Positions 18,626-26,665 of a stretch of DNA of 64,000 nucleotides are shown piece after piece. Positions within the stretch are counted from its first letter, which is position 1; the number at the start of each line of letters is the position of its first letter. The notes below the pieces were generated by a model. The model was not told the DNA's origin. It saw only the letters and a program-made list of their open reading frames with translations, and did no database searches. A program made the translations under genes and the position numbers. Source of the DNA: Muribaculaceae bacterium. Its GTDB lineage: Bacteria; Bacteroidota; Bacteroidia; Bacteroidales; Muribaculaceae. The stretch spans positions 1 through 64,000 of the forward strand of contig JAGAYZ010000065.1 in assembly GCA_017940245.1 (NCBI GenBank), given 5' to 3'.

Positions 18626-18658
18626 ACAAGTCCCGCACAATGGCGGGACTTGTTTTTC
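18626..18658 (+). terminator. Strong intrinsic terminator
   Basis: An 11-bp perfect stem, ACAAGTCCCGC (18626-18636) with GCGGGACTTGT (18643-18653), followed by a T-run. A second larger hairpin (GAGGGGATG with CATCCCCTC, about 18551-18618) precedes it. Confidence 0.85.
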
Positions 18659-18723
18659 TATCTCTTTGACTGAGTAATTCAATGTTTTAATTGAAAACAA
18701 TTTTAATTTCGGTTATTTTGCTA

Positions 18724-18731
18724 TACTTTTG
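18724..18731 (+). promoter_or_regulatory. -7 element of the polyphosphate-polymerase operon
   Basis: TACTTTTG; the roughly 55-base leader that follows contains a small CACAC-GTGTG hairpin. No clear -33 element. Confidence 0.45.
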
Positions 18732-18793
18732 CTTTCCTTTCACACACTAATCGTGTGATTTTCACGTTTTAATAACGTACAAGAGTAGAAATC

Positions 18794-19588
18794 ATGTTGC
18801 AAAAAATCATCACACAGTACGAGCCCATCACGCTAGAGCAGATGAGTGGCATCAAGTTGATGAACCGCACCGACACCAAGTTTGTCACCACGGAGCGGCT
18901 CCTGCTTGAGTTGCTGCAGCTCGCTCGTGGCGATTATTTTGCGCAAGACATAGACGGACAACGCATTGCGCGCTATTTCACGGCCTACTTCGACACGGCC
19001 GACCAGGCCATGTACACCATGCACCAGAACGGCCACCTCAACCGCCAGAAAGTGCGCATCCGCTCTTACGTGGACTCGCATCTCGACTTCCTGGAGGTGA
19101 AGACCAAGAACAACCACCGCCGCACCAAGAAGAAACGGGTGTCTATCGCCGACTTCGATGCCACCAACCCGCCCCACAACATCATTTTCCGTCGGCAGAA
19201 CGAGCAATTTGTTGCCTTCGATGAGTTTCTGCGCGCGCACCTGCGCTTTGCGCCCGAGACACTCACCCAACAACTGGAGAACAACTTCAACCGCATTACA
19301 CTGGTGAACAAGGCCCGCACCGAGAGGCTCACCATCGACACCGGCTTGCGATTCCGCAACCTGGTGAGCGGTAAAGAGCGCGACCTCACCGGCCTGGCTA
19401 TCATCGAACTCAAGCGCGACGGGCTGCAGCCATCGCCCATCTTGGAACTGTTGCGACAGTTGCGCATCTGGCCACAAGGATTCAGCAAGTACTGCATGGG
19501 ACAAGCTTTCACCAACGACCGCCTCAAGCGCAACCGCTTCAAGGAACGCATGAGATATGTAGAACGATTGCTCGACTCCAACTGCTGA
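18794..19588 (+). CDS. VTC-domain polyphosphate polymerase-like protein
   Basis: A 264-residue soluble protein with the VTC/CYTH tunnel fold of eukaryotic vacuolar polyphosphate polymerases and their bacterial relatives. The expected basic and acidic tunnel residues are present in order: NRTDTKF, YFDTADQAMY, RQKVRIRSY, LEVKTKNNHRR, ERLTIDTGLRF, AIIELKRDG and QGFSKYCMG. It should make inorganic polyphosphate from nucleotide, at the inner face of the membrane. It leads an operon with DUF4956, DUF2490 and DUF4353-like genes, so the polymer may be handed to or across the membrane by these partners (inference). The signature fit makes the family call firm; activity is not proven. Confidence 0.88.
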   Translation: MLQKIITQYEPITLEQMSGIKLMNRTDTKFVTTERLLLELLQLARGDYFAQDIDGQRIARYFTAYFDTADQAMYTMHQNGHLNRQKVRIRSYVDSHLDFLEVKTKNNHRRTKKKRVSIADFDATNPPHNIIFRRQNEQFVAFDEFLRAHLRFAPETLTQQLENNFNRITLVNKARTERLTIDTGLRFRNLVSGKERDLTGLAIIELKRDGLQPSPILELLRQLRIWPQGFSKYCMGQAFTNDRLKRNRFKERMRYVERLLDSNC

Positions 19589-19626
19589 GACAACAACTTT
19601 AGTATTAACATCAAAACCTCGATAAA

Positions 19627-20322
19627 ATGAATAACGACTTCCTGGCCATGTGCGAACAACTGTTCACCACGGGCTACTTCGGCCACCTGGCGGTAAATTC
19701 CTTGCTGCTCAACTTGTTTATTGTGTGGGTAATGGTTCATTTTCTCTACTACCGCAAGAGTCACCGCCGCGATTTCTACTTCACGTTCATGCTACTGGGA
19801 GTGGCTATTTACTTCCTAGTGTATTCCATGATCTTCGTGCTTGAAGACATGAAAGGGAAGACTGGAATCGGTATCGGTATCGGACTGTTTGGCATCTTCA
19901 GCATCATGCGTTACCGCACCGATGCCATGCCCGTGCGCGAGATGACCTATCTGTTCAGCATCATCTGCCTGTCGGTAATCAACGCCCTGGGCAGTGCCAT
20001 CAATTTTTATGAGGCGCTAGTGCCCAACGTAATCATGCTCCTGGCTATGTTCCTGTGCGAATTGTTTTTGCTCAGGTCGGCACAACAGAGCAAGCTGGTG
20101 CAGTATGACCGCATCAAGCTCATCACACCCGACAAACGCGAGCAGCTGCTGGCCGACCTGCACGAACGCCTGGGCGTGGAAATCACCGACGTGAAAGTGG
20201 GGAGCGTGGATTTTCTGCGCGACACCGCCATCCTGCGGGTATATTACAACGACAAAGTCAAAGCCGACAACATCGATAACACATTAAAAATCAAGCGTGA
20301 CGAATGGCAAGAAGTAAACTGA
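19627..20322 (+). CDS. DUF4956 membrane protein
   Basis: A 231-residue inner-membrane protein with four predicted hydrophobic segments (about 20-40, 53-72, 76-95, 120-160), a GKTGIGIGIGLFGIFSIMRYRTD segment typical of DUF4956 split here by the membrane region, and a soluble C-terminal domain (about 165-231) with an alpha/beta look. In other genomes DUF4956 genes are neighbours of VTC-domain genes, which supports a joint role, perhaps in polymer transfer. Function is unproven. Confidence 0.87.
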   Translation: MNNDFLAMCEQLFTTGYFGHLAVNSLLLNLFIVWVMVHFLYYRKSHRRDFYFTFMLLGVAIYFLVYSMIFVLEDMKGKTGIGIGIGLFGIFSIMRYRTDAMPVREMTYLFSIICLSVINALGSAINFYEALVPNVIMLLAMFLCELFLLRSAQQSKLVQYDRIKLITPDKREQLLADLHERLGVEITDVKVGSVDFLRDTAILRVYYNDKVKADNIDNTLKIKRDEWQEVN

Positions 20323-21056
20323 CACTGGTGGCCACGCTGGCACTTCTGGCCGCTGTATGCGTGCCAACGAAAGCCGTGGCCGACGACACGGGACTTATCG
20401 TGGAAGCTGCCGTGGAGAAAAAAATCAACAAGAAAGCCAGCGTAGACCTGGAAGCCGAGTTCCGCACACGCAACGACTTCCGCACCGCCGACCGCATCGC
20501 ACTGGCATTGGGCGGCGAGTACAAACTCACCACATGGCTCAAGGCCGATGCCGGCTACCAGTTGCTCATCGACAACAACAAGGAGAAACTGACGTTCAAC
20601 ACCGACGGCTCTTACAACAACTGGCGACCCAGTTACTGGGGCACACGGCACCGCTTCTACGTTTCGCTCACTGCCAGCTACAAGTGGAACCGCGTGAGTT
20701 TCTCGCTACGCGAGCAATGGCGCTACACCTATAGGCCCGAAAAGACTACCGAGCGATATGACTTCGACAACAGCTGGTGGGAAGACAAAGCCGTTTCCAG
20801 CAAAGGCAAGCACGTGTTGCGCTCACGATTGAAAGTGCAGTGGGACATTCCCAAGAGCAAATTCACGCCCTGGGCCAGTTACGAGCTGTTCAACTCTTTG
20901 AGCCTGGACAAGACCCGCCTGCAAGCCGGCGTAGACTACTCACTGCTCAAGAAGCACACCTTCACACTCTACTACCGTTACCAAAACGTGCGTGAAGACG
21001 ATGACGGCGAGGGCAACTCTCATTATCTGGGAGTGGGTTATAAATACAAATTTTAA
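20304..21056 (+). CDS. DUF2490 outer-membrane beta-barrel protein
   Basis: A 250-residue protein with a signal peptide (ending TKAVADD) and a series of amphipathic strands ending in an aromatic residue (YLGVGYKYKF), typical of a small outer-membrane barrel in the DUF2490 family. The start codon lies 19 bases inside the DUF4956 gene, which indicates translational coupling. Its place in the VTC operon suggests an envelope-spanning system with an outer-membrane part. Confidence 0.87.
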   Translation: MARSKLTLVATLALLAAVCVPTKAVADDTGLIVEAAVEKKINKKASVDLEAEFRTRNDFRTADRIALALGGEYKLTTWLKADAGYQLLIDNNKEKLTFNTDGSYNNWRPSYWGTRHRFYVSLTASYKWNRVSFSLREQWRYTYRPEKTTERYDFDNSWWEDKAVSSKGKHVLRSRLKVQWDIPKSKFTPWASYELFNSLSLDKTRLQAGVDYSLLKKHTFTLYYRYQNVREDDDGEGNSHYLGVGYKYKF

Positions 21057-21073
21057 TCATTTTCTCTACAGCA

Positions 21074-22288
21074 ATGAAACGCTTTTGTTATATACTGGCC
21101 ACCATGGTTCTATTCACCTCTTGCGTGAAAGATGACAGTGACTTCAACACCCTGCTGCAACAGGCCGAAGACGCCATAATGCCCATCGACATCGCACTCG
21201 ACTACAGCGACTTGACCGAGGAGGCCGACCAAGTCATTACCGACATTGACGACCCCTACTATAACGACTATGTGGAAAACGACGAGTTCTCTCGTGTGGT
21301 CTATATCCACTACGACGGCAACAACGTCACGCTCGATGGCGAGACCAGCCGCGTGAGCATCAGCACCAGCGGTGCGCACGTGACCATCAGCAGCACTGCC
21401 GGCCACATGGACTATGTGCTGTCCGGCACTAGCACCGACGGCTCGTTGAAGATTTACAGCGACTCCAAGTTCAAACTCACTCTGAACGGTGTGACACTCA
21501 CCAACCCCACCGGCGCTGCCATCAACGACCAGTGCGGAAAAACCGTCTACCTCGTGCTCAACAACGGCACCAGCAACTCACTCACCGACGGCGCGTCTTA
21601 TGCTGTGACTACCGGCGAACAGATGAAGGGTGCTTTCTTCAGCGAGGGGCAAGTGGTGGTGAGTGGCAGCGGCTCGCTCAATGTCAATGCCACCGGCGGC
21701 CACGGCATTGCCAGCGATGACTACATCCGCGTGCGGCCGGGCTGCAAAATCAACGTCACCACCAGTGCCGGACACGCCATCAAGGCCAACGACGGCATCT
21801 TCATCGACGGTGGCGTGCTCAATCTCACCGTTACCGGCGATGGCTACAAGGGACTCAATAGCGACATGGATGTGGAAGTGAAAGGCGGCCGTACCACCGT
21901 CATCACTTCGGGCGACAGCCGCATCACCGAACAGACACTGGAAACCGTGGCCGACACCAGCAGTTGCGCCGGCATTAAAGCCGACGGACTGGTAACCATT
22001 TCCGGCGGCACCATCAACATTAAGAGCACCGGCGAGGGTGGCAAGGGTATCAACAGCGTGGGCAACATCACCATTACCGGCGGCAACGTCAATGTGGTGG
22101 CCACCGGCACCAAGGTCAATTCGTCGCCCAAGGGCATCAAAAGCGATGAGGACATCAACATCTCGGGCGGCAAGACCTACACCTACAGCCGACATGGCAA
22201 CCCGCTGGATGCCAATGGCACACTCACCGTGGCCACCGGCTACTCCACCTACGAGACGCACAACCACCGCATCCGCATTTTCTATTGA
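21074..22288 (+). CDS. Carbohydrate-binding-domain lipoprotein (DUF4353-like)
   Basis: A 404-residue surface-type lipoprotein: signal peptide with lipobox LFTSC (Cys17), an acidic region, then repeated short strands (for example YVLSGTSTDGSLKIYS, KGAFFSEGQVVVSGSG, GHGIASDDYIRVRPG, KGLNSDMDVEVKGG, KGINSVGNITITGG). It is a diverged paralog of the secreted protein at 16589-18094. It is the last gene of the VTC operon, 17 bases after the DUF2490 gene. Likely binds a glycan or phosphate-rich polymer at the cell surface; ligand unknown. Confidence 0.82.
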   Translation: MKRFCYILATMVLFTSCVKDDSDFNTLLQQAEDAIMPIDIALDYSDLTEEADQVITDIDDPYYNDYVENDEFSRVVYIHYDGNNVTLDGETSRVSISTSGAHVTISSTAGHMDYVLSGTSTDGSLKIYSDSKFKLTLNGVTLTNPTGAAINDQCGKTVYLVLNNGTSNSLTDGASYAVTTGEQMKGAFFSEGQVVVSGSGSLNVNATGGHGIASDDYIRVRPGCKINVTTSAGHAIKANDGIFIDGGVLNLTVTGDGYKGLNSDMDVEVKGGRTTVITSGDSRITEQTLETVADTSSCAGIKADGLVTISGGTINIKSTGEGGKGINSVGNITITGGNVNVVATGTKVNSSPKGIKSDEDINISGGKTYTYSRHGNPLDANGTLTVATGYSTYETHNHRIRIFY

Positions 22289-22320
22289 CAGTTGACCATC
22301 GCAAAACGCTTATAATTAAC

Positions 22321-22368
22321 AAAATCAGTGATTAACCGACGATATTGGATAAATCACTGATTTTTTTT
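22321..22368 (+). terminator. Terminator of the VTC operon, overlapping the next promoter
   Basis: AAAATCAGTGATT (22321-22333) pairs with AATCACTGATTTT (22352-22364), followed by T residues. The -33 element of the histidine-kinase promoter lies in the T-run. Confidence 0.8.
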
Positions 22369-22397
22369 GCTTTTTCCCTTTTATTCTGTTAACTTTG
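22366..22397 (+). promoter_or_regulatory. Promoter of the LytS/LytTR operon
   Basis: TTTG (22366-22369), 20-bp spacer, TAACTTTG (22390-22397); the ATG follows 20 bases later, so the leader is short. Confidence 0.7.
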
Positions 22398-22417
22398 TAA
22401 CGATATTGTAGCATTTC

Positions 22418-23587
22418 ATGAAGACCCATTGCACAACACGAAAAGAATGGATCACTTACCTGGTGATGTGGCTCATTATGTTCCTGGCACCGCTGGCGAG
22501 CATGTATGCTCATGCCGCCATCACTGACAACATAGAGTTCCACTGGAATCCAGTTCTGCACTTGTGGGACGGCATCGTGGTAATGCTCATTATCTTCCTC
22601 ATTCATAACCACTTTCTGGCTCCTCTACCACTCTATCAGCACAAGTGGAAGGGATATGTGCTGGGCGTGTTGCTCCTGTGCGGATGTTTCACTCTTTATA
22701 TGTGTGTGTCGCATCCACCCATACCTCCACGCATGGAAATGAACAATAGTTCCAACAGCGATTCCAAGCCCAACATGGAACAATCGGGAAAAATCGGTGG
22801 CAACAGCACCAACACTGTTGAATTCCACCATCAACACTCGCACAAGCCACCGCACAACGGACAGCGCCCCCCATTGCGACCTAACGACCTGATGAGCATC
22901 ATCTTGCTCATGTTCATACTGGCCACCAACATCGGGCTGAAGAACCTGTTCAAAAACATGAAAGAAGCCGACCGCAAGAAAGACATCGAAAAAGAATTTC
23001 TGCTGCAGCGACTGGATTACCTCAAATATCAGGTGAATCCACACTTCTTGATGAACACGCTCAACAACATCCATGCCCTGGTCGACATTGAGCCCGAAGA
23101 TGCCAAGGCCAGCATCGTCAAGCTGTCGCACCTGTTGCGATATGTGCTCTACGATGGTGCTAAATCCACCATCCCGCTTGACCGCGGCATCGTGTTCCTA
23201 AGCAACTATATCGACCTGATGCGCATGCGTTACCAAGACACTGTGGACATCGTTTTCGACTATCCCAGTCCTATTCCCAACGTGGACGTGTTGCCGCTGC
23301 TGGTCATCTCGTTTGTGGAAAATGCCTTCAAGCACGGCGTGAGCTATGCCAAGCACTCGTTTATCCACATCAGCATACAAGTAGAGGACAACCGACTTTT
23401 CTTCACTTGCAGTAACAGCAAGCACAATGAGAACCAACGGGAAAGCATTGAGCACGGAGGTTTCGGCATCGACAATGTGGTCAAACGCATGGAGCTCATG
23501 TTTGGCAATAATTATGAATTTGAAGTTCATGAAGACGATGCCTCTTATCAAGTGCGACTCATTTTCCCTTTAGACCAAATACATTAA
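22418..23587 (+). CDS. LytS-type sensor histidine kinase
   Basis: A 389-residue membrane kinase. Four transmembrane segments (about 9-31, 46-68, 71-92, 150-172) with a Ser/Asn/His-rich loop between the third and fourth; then the His-kinase domain with the phospho-acceptor motif QVNPHFLMNTLNNI (about 205-218) and an ATP-binding region with VENAFKHGV and GFGIDNVVKRM. It is paired with the LytTR regulator 18 bases downstream. The signal is not known; the short periplasmic parts suggest sensing in or at the membrane. Confidence 0.93.
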   Translation: MKTHCTTRKEWITYLVMWLIMFLAPLASMYAHAAITDNIEFHWNPVLHLWDGIVVMLIIFLIHNHFLAPLPLYQHKWKGYVLGVLLLCGCFTLYMCVSHPPIPPRMEMNNSSNSDSKPNMEQSGKIGGNSTNTVEFHHQHSHKPPHNGQRPPLRPNDLMSIILLMFILATNIGLKNLFKNMKEADRKKDIEKEFLLQRLDYLKYQVNPHFLMNTLNNIHALVDIEPEDAKASIVKLSHLLRYVLYDGAKSTIPLDRGIVFLSNYIDLMRMRYQDTVDIVFDYPSPIPNVDVLPLLVISFVENAFKHGVSYAKHSFIHISIQVEDNRLFFTCSNSKHNENQRESIEHGGFGIDNVVKRMELMFGNNYEFEVHEDDASYQVRLIFPLDQIH

Positions 23588-23605
23588 CTCTTAACACATA
23601 TCATC

Positions 23606-24331
23606 ATGATTCGCTGCCTTGCCATCGACGACGAGCCTCTGGCTCTGAAACAACTCACCACATACATCAAGAAAGTGCCTTATCTGGAACTGGTCAAATC
23701 CTGCGCCAGTGCGCCCGAGGCATTGAAATTGTTGGAAACAGAAGCCATCGATGCCGTCTTTGTAGACATCAACATGCCCGACATGAATGGGCTGGACTTC
23801 GTTCGCTCGCTCAACAATCCGCCACTGGTGGTCTTCACCACAGCCTATAGCGACTACGCCATCGAGGGTTATAAGGTAGATGCCGTGGATTATCTGCTCA
23901 AGCCTTTCGGCATCGACGAGTTTACACGCGCGGCCGAGAAAGTGAAAAAACTCTTTGAAGCCCTCAACATGCCCACTGTGGTATCGAGTCCCGACGGCGA
24001 CGACGCCATCTTCCTCAAGTCGGACTACAAGATCGTGCGCGTGGCTCTGAGCGACATTCGCTACATCGAGGCCATGAGCGAGTACCTGCGCATCTACAGC
24101 GACGCCAGTCCCCGCCCCATCGTGGTGCTGCTCAGCATGAAGAAGATGGAAGAGCGGTTGCCCTCCACCACGTTCATGCGCATTCATCGTTCCTACATCA
24201 TCAATTTGAAAAAAATCATTGAGGTCAACAAAAATCACGTGCTCATGAACCAGGAAGCATCGTTGCCCATAGGCGATCTTTACAAAGATACTTTCCTTTC
24301 TTATATCAACAGCAAGTTCCTCTCACGCTAG
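23606..24331 (+). CDS. LytTR-family response regulator
   Basis: A 241-residue regulator: receiver domain (1-115) with phospho-acceptor Asp in FVDINMPDMNGLDFV (about residue 54) and the conserved Lys in LLKPFG, then a LytTR DNA-binding domain (about 140-235, IRYIEAMSEYLRIYS to FMRIHRSYIINL). It acts with the preceding kinase. Targets are unknown; the adjacent glucan locus lacks its own obvious regulator and is a candidate. Confidence 0.94.
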   Translation: MIRCLAIDDEPLALKQLTTYIKKVPYLELVKSCASAPEALKLLETEAIDAVFVDINMPDMNGLDFVRSLNNPPLVVFTTAYSDYAIEGYKVDAVDYLLKPFGIDEFTRAAEKVKKLFEALNMPTVVSSPDGDDAIFLKSDYKIVRVALSDIRYIEAMSEYLRIYSDASPRPIVVLLSMKKMEERLPSTTFMRIHRSYIINLKKIIEVNKNHVLMNQEASLPIGDLYKDTFLSYINSKFLSR

Positions 24332-24358
24332 TGAATGAGGACATAATAGCGGATAATA

Positions 24359-24400
24359 AAAAAATGAGTGACAGGCCATTGTGCTTGTCACTCATTTTTT
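24359..24400. terminator. Bidirectional terminator
   Basis: A 15-bp stem, AAAAAATGAGTGACA (24359-24373) with TGTCACTCATTTTTT (24386-24400), between the convergent response-regulator and GH3 genes. Confidence 0.85.
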
Positions 24401-24424
24401 ATAATCAATCGACGTTGTCCTGCC

Positions 24425-26653
24425 CTACTCTAGCGTGAACTTTGCCTTGACCGGTAGACGGTCACTAGCGGTGCCCAGCAGCAACTCAAAGTCGCCCGGC
24501 TCGGCCACCCACTGGTGGCGAGTATCATCGTAATAGCTCAGCGCATCGCGGCCTATGGTGATGCTCACCTGGGCAGTCTGACCCGGTTGCAAATACACTT
24601 TCTTGAACCCTTTCAGTTCCTTGGCGGGACGCGGCATACTCGATTTCACGTCGCGCACATAGAGCTGCACCACCTCGGCACCGGCACAGGAGCCGGTATT
24701 GGTCACAGGCACAGTCACCGTCAGGCTATCGGCAGCTGTGATGTGGTTGGAACTGACCACGGCTTTGCCCAGGGTGAATGTCGTGTAACTCAGTCCATGA
24801 CCGAAGGCAAACGCGGGACGCGTCTTGGCTTTATCCACCCAGCGATAACCCACATACAAGCCTTCGCGATACTCCTCGTCCCATATATCTTCACCAGTGC
24901 GCTTGGTGCCGGGGTAGTCACCCACGGCATGTGCACCCACATCCTGCAATCGCTCGGGCCAAGTAAACGGCAACTTTCCGCTGGGGTTCACATCGCCCAC
25001 CAGCACATCGGCCAGCGCGTTGCCGGCTTCACTGCCAATGAACCATCCTTGCACGATGGCCGGCACGCGGTCGCGCCATGGCATGGCCACAGCGTTGCCC
25101 GAGATATTGACAACTACCAGATTTTTATTCGCTTTGGCCAGTGCCTCGATGACCTCGTTCTGGCCATAAGGCAGGCCATAGTCTTCACGGTCATATTCCT
25201 CGGCATCCTGATGGTTGCTCTTGTTCAGACCGCCAAAGAAGACCACGGCATCGGCCTGACGAGCCTTGCTCACAGCATCGTCGATAAGCTGAGCAGGAGT
25301 GCGGTGATCCACCAGGTTTTGACCGGTAGTCACGCCATTATAGGCACCTGTGGTGTCGCCCACATAGCCACGGGCATAATCCACTTCAATGCCATCGCGT
25401 TGCAGGCGTGCTTTGAGGCCGTCGAGCGGCAACACTTCACGTTGCACCTTGAGCGAACTGCTGCCACCGCCCACGGTCATCATCTTGATGGCATTCTCAC
25501 CCACTACCAGCACACGACGCACACGGCGGGTGTCGATGGGCAGCACGCCACCCTTGTTCTGCAGCAACACAATGCCCTCGCCGGCAATGGTGCGAGCCGC
25601 ATCGTAGTGGTCGGCCGAGCACATCGACCCTCGCGGGCGATAGTCGCGCAACGTGGTGCGCATGAACAGACGCAGCACACGACGCACCTTTTCGTCCAGC
25701 TCGCGCGTGGTGTATTTTCCTTGCTCAATGAGTCGCTTGTAGGGAAGAGCCAGATAGTAGTTGTCATAGGCATTGCGGGCTCCCTCGCTCAGGCCGTTGG
25801 TCCACGTGCCGAATTCCAGGTCCAGCCCATAACGGATAGCCTGCTCGGTGTCGTGCGCGCCACCCCAGTCGCTCACCACCACGCCGTCGAAGCCCCAGTC
25901 GCGCTTCAGGATGTCGTTGAGCAAATAGGGATTGTGGCAGTTATGGATGTTTTTATACAGATTATAGGCTCCCATGATGCCCCAGGCATGGCCTTGCTGC
26001 ACGGCGGCTTTGAAAGCCGGCAGATAGATTTCGTGCAGGGCACGGTCGTCAATAATCACGTTGGTAGTGTGGCGGAAAAGTTCGTTGTTGTTCAGGGCAT
26101 AGTGCTTCACACAAGCCGCCACGCCCTGTGACTGCAGCCCCTGCACATAGGGCACCACCATGATCGATGCCAGATAGGGGTCTTCGCCCATATACTCGAA
26201 GTTGCGACCATTGAGTGGCGTGCGATAAATGTTCACGCCGGGCCCTAGAATCATATCCTTGCCGCGGTAGCGCGCTTCCTCGCCCAGTGCCACGCCATAG
26301 CGGTGCGCCATGGCCGGATTCCACGTGGCTGCCAGGCAAGTGAGCGCCGGGAAAGCCACACACGAGTCGTTGGTGGCACCGGCTTGCTCCCACTCGTCCC
26401 ACAGCACATCGGGGCGCACCCCATGCGGTCCGTCATCGGTCCAGAACGTGGGGATGCCCAATCGCGGCACACCGGCACTGGAAAATTTGCTTTGGGCATG
26501 GATAATGGCCAGCTTCTCATCAAGCGTGAGACGCGGCAACAAGTCGTCGATGCGCTGCTCCAGCGGAGCGGTTTCATCAAGATACAGGGGAGTAACAGTC
26601 GCCTGTGCCATCAAGGCGGCTAGAACCACCGCAAGGAAAACGATTCTCTTCAT
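24425..26653 (-). CDS. GH3 beta-glucosidase, exported
   Basis: A 742-residue glycoside hydrolase of family 3. Signal peptide to about residue 19; N-terminal TIM barrel with the nucleophile Asp in VVVSDWGGAHD (about 263-273); alpha/beta sandwich with GENAIKMMTVGGGSS; a C-terminal fibronectin-III-like domain. Expected to release glucose from the ends of beta-glucan oligosaccharides in the periplasm. It is the last gene of the locus with SusC/D and GH128, 12 bases after the GH128 gene. Confidence 0.93.
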   Translation of the reverse strand: MKRIVFLAVVLAALMAQATVTPLYLDETAPLEQRIDDLLPRLTLDEKLAIIHAQSKFSSAGVPRLGIPTFWTDDGPHGVRPDVLWDEWEQAGATNDSCVAFPALTCLAATWNPAMAHRYGVALGEEARYRGKDMILGPGVNIYRTPLNGRNFEYMGEDPYLASIMVVPYVQGLQSQGVAACVKHYALNNNELFRHTTNVIIDDRALHEIYLPAFKAAVQQGHAWGIMGAYNLYKNIHNCHNPYLLNDILKRDWGFDGVVVSDWGGAHDTEQAIRYGLDLEFGTWTNGLSEGARNAYDNYYLALPYKRLIEQGKYTTRELDEKVRRVLRLFMRTTLRDYRPRGSMCSADHYDAARTIAGEGIVLLQNKGGVLPIDTRRVRRVLVVGENAIKMMTVGGGSSSLKVQREVLPLDGLKARLQRDGIEVDYARGYVGDTTGAYNGVTTGQNLVDHRTPAQLIDDAVSKARQADAVVFFGGLNKSNHQDAEEYDREDYGLPYGQNEVIEALAKANKNLVVVNISGNAVAMPWRDRVPAIVQGWFIGSEAGNALADVLVGDVNPSGKLPFTWPERLQDVGAHAVGDYPGTKRTGEDIWDEEYREGLYVGYRWVDKAKTRPAFAFGHGLSYTTFTLGKAVVSSNHITAADSLTVTVPVTNTGSCAGAEVVQLYVRDVKSSMPRPAKELKGFKKVYLQPGQTAQVSITIGRDALSYYDDTRHQWVAEPGDFELLLGTASDRLPVKAKFTLE

Positions 26654-26665
26654 GTGTTAAAATGC

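Noticed and set aside
24515..26131. Plus-strand open frame of over 500 codons opposite the GH3 gene
   Set aside because: Antisense shadow; the GH3 nucleophile and domain order fix the coding strand.
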